This document shows positions 42,267 through 49,854 of a stretch of DNA of 64,000 bases, piece after piece. The DNA comes from Bacteroidales bacterium (GTDB lineage: Bacteria; Bacteroidota; Bacteroidia; Bacteroidales; UBA932). Under the pieces are notes generated by a model that was not told the origin of the DNA, made no database searches, and saw nothing but the letters and a program-made list of their open reading frames with translations. Positions within the stretch are counted from its first letter, which is position 1. Every line of letters begins with the position of its first letter. A program made the position numbers and the translations under genes. The stretch spans positions 61,726 to 125,725 of the forward strand of contig SUYR01000003.1 of the NCBI GenBank assembly GCA_015060335.1. The letters are read 5' to 3'.

Positions 42267-43154
42267 ATGAAAGGTTTAGAGAATTACGACTCAAAAGAGT
42301 ATCGGGAAAACACCGGGGAGATTGTGGTGTATCAACCGGATGAGATCACGAGGCTGGAGGTGAAATTAAAAAATGAAAGCGTATGGCTGACGCAAGAACA
42401 AATTGCTATCCTGTTTGGAGTCAAACGTCCTGCCATAACCAAGCACATTCACAATATTTTCGAGACAAAAGAACTGGAAGAAATTTCAGTATGTTCCATT
42501 TTGGAACGAACTGCTTCTGACGGCAAGACATATATGACTCAATTCTATAATCTGGATATGATTCTTTCAGTCGGTTACCGCGTTAACAGTAAAAATGCGG
42601 TGACATTCAGAAAGTGGGCTAACACTGTTTTAAAAGAACACCTATTACGAGGATACTCATTAAACCATCGGTTTTCATCTATGGAAAAACAACTCGAAGA
42701 ACACAAACTGATACTTGACGACCATTCCAAAAAGATAGACTTCTTCATTCAGAGTTCACTTCCGCCCAAACAAGGCATCTTCTTCGACGGGCAGATATAC
42801 GATGCTTATTCGTTCGTGGCGGATCTGGTGAGGACGGCCTCTCGGAGGATTGTGCTGATAGACAACTATATAGACGATACAGTTTTGACTATGCTGTCCA
42901 AGAGAGCGGCTGGAGTGGAGGCGGTCATATTTACCGGAAAGATATCAAAGCAGTTAAGGCTGGATATAGACAAGCATAATGCGCAGTACCCTCCGGTGGA
43001 GGTCCGGACATTCGAAAAGGCACATGACAGGTTTCTGATTATCGACGATGCCGTCTATCTGGTAGGAGCGTCCATCAAGGACCTGGGAAAGAAATGGTTC
43101 GGGTTCACGCTGATGGAGAATACGGATGCGGAGGAACTGCTGGGGAGAATATAA
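42267..43154 (+). CDS. RhuM-family protein, unit 3, with PLD-like C-terminal domain
   Basis: A complete 295-residue unit. Residues about 15-140 are the RhuM N-terminal domain (IVVYQPDEITRLEVKLKNES, VWLTQEQIAILFGVKRPAITK, YNLDMILSVGYRVNS). A linker and short coiled segment lead to the shared junction PPKQGIFFDGQIYDA. The C-terminal domain resembles one phospholipase-D-type half: IVLIDNYIDDTVLTMLSKR, then His253-x-Arg255-x4-Asp260 (HDRFLIID), then GASIKDLGKKW. RhuM was first noted in a Salmonella pathogenicity island and has no settled role. The N-terminal part is A+T-richer than the surrounding PUL genes. Unit 4 starts 2 bp after the stop. Confidence 0.83.
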   Translation: MKGLENYDSKEYRENTGEIVVYQPDEITRLEVKLKNESVWLTQEQIAILFGVKRPAITKHIHNIFETKELEEISVCSILERTASDGKTYMTQFYNLDMILSVGYRVNSKNAVTFRKWANTVLKEHLLRGYSLNHRFSSMEKQLEEHKLILDDHSKKIDFFIQSSLPPKQGIFFDGQIYDAYSFVADLVRTASRRIVLIDNYIDDTVLTMLSKRAAGVEAVIFTGKISKQLRLDIDKHNAQYPPVEVRTFEKAHDRFLIIDDAVYLVGASIKDLGKKWFGFTLMENTDAEELLGRI

Positions 43155-43156
43155 AA

Positions 43157-44086
43157 ATGCAGATGAACAAGTATGATAGTTTTGACATGGAACAAACGAG
43201 CATTGGAGAAATTGCCGTTCACCAGAGTGAGATAGGCAAAACTAAGATTGAGGAAAGAATTTTTACCATCAGAGGTAAACAGGTTATTTTGGACAGGGAT
43301 CTGGCTCAGTTGTACCAGGTAGAAGTATCCCAAATGAACAGACAGGTCAAACGAAACATAGAAAGGTTCCCTGAAGATTTTATGTTTCAACTTAGCAAGA
43401 CCGAATGGGATGGTTTGAAATGCCAAAATGGCATATCAAACTCAAGAGGTGGAGACCGCTCACTACCCTATGCCTTCACAGAACACGGAATATCCATGCT
43501 GGCAGGGCTTCTCCGCAGCACGATTGCAATTGAAGCAAACATTCGCATAATAAGAGCATTCGTATCATTGAGAAAAGCCTTCAAGGACAACGAAATGATA
43601 CTTCACAGGATTGAGAGGATCGAATATCGACAGAGTACTTCAGAATTTAGGATTGAAGAACTTTTCAGTAAAATCCGAAATCCAATAGAAGACAAGCCCA
43701 AACAAGGCATCTTCTTCGACGGGCAGATATATGACGCATATGCGTTTGTAGCGGATCTGGTAAGGAAGGCCTCTCGGAGAATTGTGCTGATAGACAACTA
43801 TATAGACGACACCGTTCTGACTATGCTGTCCAAAAGAGCGGCTGGAGTGGAGGCGGTCATATATACCGGAAAGATATCAAAGCAGTTGAGGCTGGATATA
43901 GACAAGCACAATGCGCAGTATCCTCCTGTCGAGGTACGTACTTTCTCCAAGGCGCATGACAGGTTTCTGATAATCGACGATGCCGTGTATCTGGTCGGAG
44001 CGTCCATCAAGGATCTGGGGAAGAAATGGTTCGGGTTTACGTTGATGGAGAATACGGAGGCGGAGGAACTGGTGGGGAGAATATAA
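43157..44086 (+). CDS. ORF6N-domain protein, unit 4, with PLD-like C-terminal domain
   Basis: A 309-residue protein from the ATG at 43157; the longer frame from 43094 is only an out-of-frame read of unit 3. A 35-residue leader (MQMNKYDSFDMEQTSIGEIA) is followed by an ORF6N domain (TIRGKQVILDRDLAQLYQVEVSQMNRQVKRN, YAFTEHGISMLAGLLRS), a variable linker, and then the PLD-like domain nearly identical to units 3 and 5 (KQGIFFDGQIYDAYAFVADL, HDRFLIID). The leader is repeated almost exactly in unit 5. Units 3-5 are separated by 2 bp each and are probably co-transcribed. Confidence 0.83.
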   Translation: MQMNKYDSFDMEQTSIGEIAVHQSEIGKTKIEERIFTIRGKQVILDRDLAQLYQVEVSQMNRQVKRNIERFPEDFMFQLSKTEWDGLKCQNGISNSRGGDRSLPYAFTEHGISMLAGLLRSTIAIEANIRIIRAFVSLRKAFKDNEMILHRIERIEYRQSTSEFRIEELFSKIRNPIEDKPKQGIFFDGQIYDAYAFVADLVRKASRRIVLIDNYIDDTVLTMLSKRAAGVEAVIYTGKISKQLRLDIDKHNAQYPPVEVRTFSKAHDRFLIIDDAVYLVGASIKDLGKKWFGFTLMENTEAEELVGRI

Positions 44087-44088
44087 AA

Positions 44089-45024
44089 ATGCAGATGAAC
44101 AAGTATGATAGTTTTTATATGGAACAAACGCGCATTGGAGAAATTGCCGTTCACCAGAGTGAGATAGGCAAAACTAAGATTGAGGAAAGAATTTTTACAA
44201 TTCGGGGTAGGCAAGTGATGATTGATAGAGACCTGGCTCAATTGTATGGAGTAGAGACGAAAGTATTAAATCAGGCTGTTAAAAGAAATATTGAACGGTT
44301 TCCCGCATCATTCATGTTTCGGCTTGAACACGAAGAGTTTCTGGAACTGGTCACAATTTGTGACCGGTTCAAAAAGCTGAAACACTCTTCCAATATGCCA
44401 CATGCGTTCACAGAACAAGGTGTAGCCATGCTTGCATCCGTACTACGAAGCCCGACAGCCGTATCTGTCAGCATCCGTATTATGGAATCTTTTGTAAAAA
44501 TCCGACAGTTCCTGATGAAAAACTCCTATATGTTTCAAAAAATGAACATATTGGAAAGGCGTCTGGCGGAAACTGAGTCCAAAGTGGGAAGCATTATGAA
44601 AATAATTGATAACAATCCTCATATTCCGCAACAAGGCATCTTCTTCGACGGGCAGATATATGACGCATATGCGTTTGTAGCGGATCTGGTGAGGAAGGCC
44701 TCTCGGAGGATTGTGCTGATAGACAACTATATAGACGATACAGTTTTGACTATGCTGTCCAAGAGAGCGGCTGGAGTGGAGGCGGTCATATATACCGGAA
44801 AGATATCCAAGCAGTTGCAGCTGGATATAGACAAGCACAATGCGCAGTATCCTCCTGTCGAGGTCAGGACATTCTCCAAAGCTCATGACAGGTTTCTGAT
44901 TATCGACGATGCCGTGTATCTGGTCGGAGCTTCGATCAAGGATCTGGGAAAGAAATGGTTCGGGTTTACGTTGATGGAGAATACGGAGGCGGAGGAACTG
45001 GTGGGGAAAGTAAAAATGGCATAG
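44089..45024 (+). CDS. ORF6N-domain protein, unit 5, with PLD-like C-terminal domain
   Basis: A 311-residue protein from the ATG at 44089, 2 bp after unit 4. It shares the leader (MQMNKYDSFYMEQTRIGEIA) with unit 4, but its ORF6N core differs (MIDRDLAQLYGVETKVLNQAVKRN, LELVTICDRFKKL, HAFTEQGVAMLASVLRS). The C-terminal PLD-like domain is again nearly identical to unit 4. The pattern is a changeable DNA-recognition module on a constant effector module. A 106-bp palindromic element starts 109 bp downstream; the gap (45025-45133) holds nothing else I recognise. Confidence 0.83.
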   Translation: MQMNKYDSFYMEQTRIGEIAVHQSEIGKTKIEERIFTIRGRQVMIDRDLAQLYGVETKVLNQAVKRNIERFPASFMFRLEHEEFLELVTICDRFKKLKHSSNMPHAFTEQGVAMLASVLRSPTAVSVSIRIMESFVKIRQFLMKNSYMFQKMNILERRLAETESKVGSIMKIIDNNPHIPQQGIFFDGQIYDAYAFVADLVRKASRRIVLIDNYIDDTVLTMLSKRAAGVEAVIYTGKISKQLQLDIDKHNAQYPPVEVRTFSKAHDRFLIIDDAVYLVGASIKDLGKKWFGFTLMENTEAEELVGKVKMA

Positions 45025-45133
45025 GATATAGGCGTATCAGTCATCCGGATATGACGAACGGATAGACTGCTGGAAACTACGGCACAATTTTCCGAACGGA
45101 TGTCGCTGGTTGTGGTGAAAACATGGACGGGCC

Positions 45134-45239
45134 CTGGCGGCTAATACGCTGACCTTCAGCGCATTGCAGAAACGCGATTCCCCTGCGGCGGGGAATCGCG
45201 TTTCCATAAAGCGCTAAGAGTCAGCGGTTTAGGCGGCAG
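45134..45239 (+). repeat. 106-bp palindromic element, copy 4
   Basis: The element runs from CTGGCGGCTAA to the matching inverted end TTAGGCGGCAG, with core CGCGATTCCCC to GGGGAATCGCG, symmetric about 45186.5. It most resembles copy 3. It ends 2 bp from the stop codon of the nucleoside hydrolase, so it may also act as the 3' end of the second PUL operon, and it marks the right border of the RhuM/ORF6N array. Confidence 0.88.
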
Positions 45240-45241
45240 GA

Positions 45242-46270
45242 TTATTCGGCGCAATGGCCAGACGGCTTTGACGGAATGAGATTCAGGAACCTTGCAAGGA
45301 TGGCATCTGCCTGCTGCTTGGTGACTGAAAGGTAGCGGCGGTTTCCATCCGGGCATGGAGTAAATCTTGTGCAGCCGTTGTCTTCCACCTTTATCTTGCC
45401 CTGCGGAGATACCGTAAACCAGGAATCGCCCTCTACTGCATACAGCACTGATGTAAGATCCCATGTAGGCCTATCGTATGGCATGGTACCCCATGCCTTA
45501 TAACCTTCAACCAGCGGATGAGGGTCAGCCCAATTGAAATCGTTCTCTATGCTTGAAGCCGGATAACATATGCTGAGACCTACGTCGAACGGAGATGCGA
45601 CAACAGGTGTAGGCCACTTTTCGAAGATCATCTTGGCAGACGGGATATCCCGAACGACATTGAATTCGGCTGAAGCTCCTGGTCGGAAGTCACCTGCCAT
45701 CACGCTCAGAAGTTTAACTTTCTTAGCAATCAGTTCCATTCCAGACAAATCAGAATACTCATCCGGACCGCTTTCCATAAGACGGACAAGATTGGTTGAA
45801 TATCCGACAGATATCAAAGTGACCGAATTATCAGGAACGCCGGCAAGGACTTTTCTATAGAGTACCGGAGCCTCGAGCAGATTCTCTTTAGACTCGAAAC
45901 CTGTCTTGAAAAGCGGATTTCCCGACTCATCTTTCATTGCTGAAACCTTCGCTGCAAAATTACTTTCAGGATAATTATACTCGATTCCTTCCGTAATCTT
46001 GCCTATCGGAATATCAGGATAGCCATACCACTGATTCATCAGACCTACATACTCTACGGGACCGAAGCCAGTCTTATTGAGTCCGATTGCCAGAACATCT
46101 ACAAGCCCCTGATCCATATACTTATAGAGCATATCCAAAGCCAGAGCATCATCAATATCGTTGCCCATGTCTGTCTCAAAGATGACTTTCATCGGTGCGT
46201 CTTCTTCGTTTACACATGAAACGATCGAGACAAGCACCACTGACAGACCAAATATCAATTTTCTAAACAT
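45242..46270 (-). CDS. Nucleoside hydrolase-family lipoprotein
   Basis: A 342-residue lipoprotein (VLVSIVSCVNEED). The calcium-site motif of inosine-uridine nucleoside hydrolases appears as FETDMGNDIDDALALDML (Asp34, Asp38, Asp40/41), with Glu replacing the usual first Asp. Family-like MAGDFRPGASAEFNVVRDIPSA follows. Such enzymes cleave nucleosides into base and ribose; lipoprotein export implies periplasmic or surface action. It is the last gene of the second PUL operon, 6 bp after the GH109-type gene. With ribokinase and a sugar permease in the same operon, ribose recovery is likely. Confidence 0.85.
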   Translation of the reverse strand: MFRKLIFGLSVVLVSIVSCVNEEDAPMKVIFETDMGNDIDDALALDMLYKYMDQGLVDVLAIGLNKTGFGPVEYVGLMNQWYGYPDIPIGKITEGIEYNYPESNFAAKVSAMKDESGNPLFKTGFESKENLLEAPVLYRKVLAGVPDNSVTLISVGYSTNLVRLMESGPDEYSDLSGMELIAKKVKLLSVMAGDFRPGASAEFNVVRDIPSAKMIFEKWPTPVVASPFDVGLSICYPASSIENDFNWADPHPLVEGYKAWGTMPYDRPTWDLTSVLYAVEGDSWFTVSPQGKIKVEDNGCTRFTPCPDGNRRYLSVTKQQADAILARFLNLIPSKPSGHCAE

Positions 46271-46276
46271 AATTCT

Positions 46277-47671
46277 CTATTTTACTGCGTGTCTATAACC
46301 ATTAATCTTATCCCACTCTCCACGGGTGAAGTCAGGAACTTCCACAGGCATAGAGCCGTATGCACATGAGAGTCCGCTGAGCTCAGTCAGACATGACCAT
46401 TCTGCCGCATCGTAAACGTCCTGATCGAGAGGAAGACCGTTGTGCAGACAGTAGATCAGACGGTAATCCATGATATAGTCCATTCCGCCGTGACCGCCCA
46501 CCTTGCGTGCCTGTTCTTCAATCTCAACTGCTATAGGATGACGATATTTTTCCATCAATTCCGCCTTAAGAGCAGCTGAAACGAAACTTTCTCCGTCAAG
46601 ATTCTCGTAGTCCATAGACTCCTGTGCAAGATTCTCCGTCTTGAGGGCGAAGCCTTCAACCGGATATTTGCATGCATAACCGTCCACGCCTGTGATCTCG
46701 AAGAGACGGTCGTATGGACGTCTTGTATATACGTTGTGCTGGATCTCGATCTGCTTGCCCTTGGCTGTGCGGATCAGAGTCACGGTGTGGTCACCGTTGG
46801 CAAACTCGTCGCTGCCGAGCTGCGCCTTTGCAACCTCTTTTCCGTGGAACGAATCTGTATCCATCGATACTAGGAAATCCATCTTGTCTCCTCTGTGGAT
46901 ATTCAGGATCTGACATACAGGGCCGATGCCGTGGGTAGGATATACATCACCCCTGTGAGCCTGATTGTACTCAAGTCTCCAGTTATTGTGATACTGCTTC
47001 CAGAACGGATCCAGATTGTGGATATAACCGCCTTCTACGTGAACGATCTCGCCGAAGAGACCATGCTGAGCCATGTTCAGAGTAGTCATCTCGAAGAAGT
47101 CATAGCAACAGTTCTCGAGCATCATGCAGTGACGTCTTGTCCTCTCGGATGTATCCACAAGCTGCCAGCACTCCGCAATGCTCATCGCTGCAGGAACCTC
47201 TACAGCCACATGTTTTCCATGTTCCATTGCATACACTGCCATCTCCACATGCATCTGCCATGGAGTACATATATATACAAGATCGATATCATCTCTCTCG
47301 CAAAGAGACTTCCAGGATTCTTCGCCCACATACTCGGCAGCCTTAGCCTTACCCTTGGATGCCAATGTGTTCTGTGCCTTATCGACATTAGACTGTTCAA
47401 GGTCACATAAAGCGACTGTCTCAGTTCCCTCAATATAAGTAAAACGATATACAGCGCCTGAGCCCCTCATACCAAGTCCGATAAAGCCCACGCGCACGTT
47501 CTCGATAGGGTCGCAGGTCATCAGAAGAGCGGATTCCTGGCCTGGCTGACGCGCAGGAACGTCAAGTACAATACGTCCGTCCTTGATCTCATGAGGCACC
47601 GAAGTCTCTACTTTCGGAGCCGCACAAGATGCAAAAAGAATCACAGAAAGAATAAAAAACAACTTTTTCAT
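46277..47671 (-). CDS. GH109-type Gfo/Idh/MocA lipoprotein
   Basis: A 464-residue lipoprotein (ILFASCAAPKVE). It has an NAD-binding Rossmann motif (VRVGFIGLGMRGSG) and the GH109-like segments ICTPWQMHVEMAVYAMEHGKHVAVEVP, LENCCYDFFEMTTLNMAQHG and GDVYPTHGIGPVCQ. GH109 enzymes are NAD-dependent alpha-N-acetylgalactosaminidases; related oxidoreductases exist, so substrate is open. It is exported despite binding NAD, as is usual for Bacteroidales GH109. It lies 1 bp after the sugar transporter and 6 bp before the nucleoside hydrolase. Confidence 0.85.
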   Translation of the reverse strand: MKKLFFILSVILFASCAAPKVETSVPHEIKDGRIVLDVPARQPGQESALLMTCDPIENVRVGFIGLGMRGSGAVYRFTYIEGTETVALCDLEQSNVDKAQNTLASKGKAKAAEYVGEESWKSLCERDDIDLVYICTPWQMHVEMAVYAMEHGKHVAVEVPAAMSIAECWQLVDTSERTRRHCMMLENCCYDFFEMTTLNMAQHGLFGEIVHVEGGYIHNLDPFWKQYHNNWRLEYNQAHRGDVYPTHGIGPVCQILNIHRGDKMDFLVSMDTDSFHGKEVAKAQLGSDEFANGDHTVTLIRTAKGKQIEIQHNVYTRRPYDRLFEITGVDGYACKYPVEGFALKTENLAQESMDYENLDGESFVSAALKAELMEKYRHPIAVEIEEQARKVGGHGGMDYIMDYRLIYCLHNGLPLDQDVYDAAEWSCLTELSGLSCAYGSMPVEVPDFTRGEWDKINGYRHAVK

Positions 47672-47672
47672 A

Positions 47673-48674
47673 TTAGTTTCCAGATGCTATGATAAATCCA
47701 AGACCTGCTACAAAAAGACAGAACATGACTCCAAGAAGGGCATATATTCCTTTTGTAGCGCCCTTGAATTCCTTCCAGATGAATACTCCCCATATTGCCG
47801 CAATCATAGGCGCACCCTGACCGAGAGCATAGCTTACCGCTGCTCCTGCCTTTCCTGATGCAATGTAGCTGAATGCAGTTCCAAGGCACCAGATTGCGCC
47901 ACCGAGCATGCCCACAAGATGAGTCTTATAATTGCCTTTGAAATATTCTCTGTATGAAACAGGCTCGCCTACAAACGGTTTCTTCATGACAAATGTATTG
48001 AAAATAAAATTACTCAACAACACTCCCAATGAGAATATGACAATTGCAGTATATGGAGTTGCCTTGCCTGCAGCTGGAGCAGCAAAATTATCAAGGTCCA
48101 TAGCTGCAGCCACAAATCTGTAGAAAAACGCCATGAGAGTACCGGCAACTACGGCGAGTATGATACCCTTCTTTGCTCCGGCCTTTTCATCTTTCTGAAG
48201 TTTTCCCGATGCTATGCCATTGCATATGATGGCAACCACAATGAAAGCAACTCCTATGAACAATGTGACAGGATCACCCTTTGGCGCGCCTATATAATTG
48301 ACAATTGTTCCGAGAACAAGCGAGATGCCGACTCCGAGAGGGAAAGCGACTGCCATTCCTGCAATGGATGTCGATGCAGACAAAAGGATATTCGAAGCAT
48401 TGAATATGATACCTCCGAGGATTATACTTCCGATATTTTTGGCCGAAACTTGAGCAATATCGGTAAGGAATGGACGTCCCTCAGTACCAAAGCTACCCAT
48501 AGTCAATGCTATCAGAAGCGCAAACAGCACCATACCGATAACATAATCCCAGTAGAAGAGTTCGTATCTCCAGCTCTTTGCCGCCATCTTCTGGGTATTA
48601 CCCCATGAACCCCAGCACAACATTGTAATGAAGCAGAATACAACTGCCAATAAATAATTGCTAACGATAAACAT
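47673..48674 (-). CDS. GRP-family sugar transporter (ribose/glucose uptake type)
   Basis: A 333-residue inner-membrane protein with about ten hydrophobic segments. It matches the glucose/ribose porter (GRP) family of the drug/metabolite transporter superfamily; the N-terminal FITMLCWGSWGNTQKM segment is typical of Bacteroidales members. In ribose-scavenging (rus) loci of Bacteroides a dedicated ribose permease accompanies the ribokinase and nucleoside hydrolase, and this gene is the obvious counterpart. It stands between the nucleoside-hydrolase-like lipoprotein and GH109. Family is firm; ribose specificity is inferred. Confidence 0.84.
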   Translation of the reverse strand: MFIVSNYLLAVVFCFITMLCWGSWGNTQKMAAKSWRYELFYWDYVIGMVLFALLIALTMGSFGTEGRPFLTDIAQVSAKNIGSIILGGIIFNASNILLSASTSIAGMAVAFPLGVGISLVLGTIVNYIGAPKGDPVTLFIGVAFIVVAIICNGIASGKLQKDEKAGAKKGIILAVVAGTLMAFFYRFVAAAMDLDNFAAPAAGKATPYTAIVIFSLGVLLSNFIFNTFVMKKPFVGEPVSYREYFKGNYKTHLVGMLGGAIWCLGTAFSYIASGKAGAAVSYALGQGAPMIAAIWGVFIWKEFKGATKGIYALLGVMFCLFVAGLGFIIASGN

Positions 48675-48692
48675 ATCAATAAAGTTTTAAGA

Positions 48693-49850
48693 TTAATTAT
48701 CTGTTCCGAATCCCTTATATAACTCAGGCAATGCCTTATTAAGCAGTCTTTCGTTTTCCCAAGGGTCACTCCTGTAATATATTTTCACATCGGACGGTCC
48801 ATCCGTATATTCATATGAGAACAGTCCGTTGTCCTTTACCTTTAGCAGGACCGGTCTCAAATACTCCTCAAATATAGCATCATCTGATGAAATACTATCG
48901 GCAGGACATAACGAGGCTGCGCCATCCGGATGGCTTACGAGCCTGAGACCTGCAACCTGCTGCCACACGGCCGTTTCCCAGACATAATGCCTTCCACCGC
49001 TGCCATACCACTTATCCGCGCTGCGGTCCTTCAATGCCGTGACATGTTCCTCCGGCAGAGGGGCATCCAGATATGTCAGGAAGTCCGGCCTGTCGAGTGA
49101 AATCAACTGATAGACAAGGTAGTTCCTTAACCTCGGCTCCATATCCAACACAAAATCCAGGTCCCTAAGCGACCAGAACGCATTATTCTCATTGCGCGCG
49201 AAAGGTCCGTCTTCTGTAGCGCATGGATACAACACCAACTTCATCCGGCTTTTGAATACCCTTGCAGCAGCCAAAGAGTCCAATGCTATATTCCATTCCA
49301 TGAATTCGTCTGAAGTCGAACCTGCTGCAATATGAACTGCTGCCACCTTGTCCGAGCACATCAGTTCCGGATTGCGGTTATATGCCACAGCCAGAGGTCG
49401 GCACGATCCGGTAGAAACTATATGTACAGGCTGTTCAGACTTTTCAAGAACATCAAACAGAAGATCTATACCCCTTGTCTGATAATGCGGAACATCCTCC
49501 TTTGTATCTGTTTCAGAAACGAGAGCCGTGAACGGTCCGCAAGCACATGGAACATCGGCATCGAAGAGGTAGTTCAACTGCTGGACGACAGTAAAACCGG
49601 GCTCTCTCAATATGGGATTATCGCCGGTCACCATCCTGAAATTGTCTGTCACATCAAAGATGACCGCCTTAAGGTCTATATTTTCCAATGCATATGGAGT
49701 GAGTATATCAAAATTATCACCGACATCCTGACCGGGGCTATAGAGGTCAGAAATGACCACCACAGGCACCTTCTCACCCTGCTGCACCTCAGACGTACAT
49801 CCAAGGCACAGCATGGTAACGAGCAAATATGCCAGTACAATCAAACTCAT
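48693..49850 (-). CDS. Nucleoside-hydrolase-like lipoprotein, divergent
   Basis: A 385-residue lipoprotein from the ATG at 49850 (LVTMLCLGCTSEV); the longer frame to 49973 overlaps GH97 and is rejected. The N-terminal strand and loop VVVISDLYSPGQDVGDNFDIL sits where nucleoside hydrolases have their calcium-binding Asp cluster but is altered. Later parts (HIVSTGSCRPLAVAYNRNPEL, KVAAVHIAAGSTSDEFMEWNI) keep the overall nucleoside-hydrolase plan. It starts 4 bp after the GH97 stop. It may cleave an unusual ribosyl substrate or be a non-catalytic binder. The call is moderate. Confidence 0.62.
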   Translation of the reverse strand: MSLIVLAYLLVTMLCLGCTSEVQQGEKVPVVVISDLYSPGQDVGDNFDILTPYALENIDLKAVIFDVTDNFRMVTGDNPILREPGFTVVQQLNYLFDADVPCACGPFTALVSETDTKEDVPHYQTRGIDLLFDVLEKSEQPVHIVSTGSCRPLAVAYNRNPELMCSDKVAAVHIAAGSTSDEFMEWNIALDSLAAARVFKSRMKLVLYPCATEDGPFARNENNAFWSLRDLDFVLDMEPRLRNYLVYQLISLDRPDFLTYLDAPLPEEHVTALKDRSADKWYGSGGRHYVWETAVWQQVAGLRLVSHPDGAASLCPADSISSDDAIFEEYLRPVLLKVKDNGLFSYEYTDGPSDVKIYYRSDPWENERLLNKALPELYKGFGTDN

Positions 49851-49854
49851 GGCA

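Noticed and set aside
41143..45024. Prophage or phage remnant, because ORF6N domains are common in phages
   Set aside because: No capsid, tail, terminase, integrase or lysis gene is present; only the RhuM/ORF6N units repeat.
41143..45024. Toxin-antitoxin module
   Set aside because: No small paired genes of toxin and antitoxin size were seen; the units are similar to each other rather than complementary.
45025..45133. Possible small gene or promoter between unit 5 and element copy 4
   Set aside because: No convincing reading frame, -33/-7 pair or hairpin was found in this gap.
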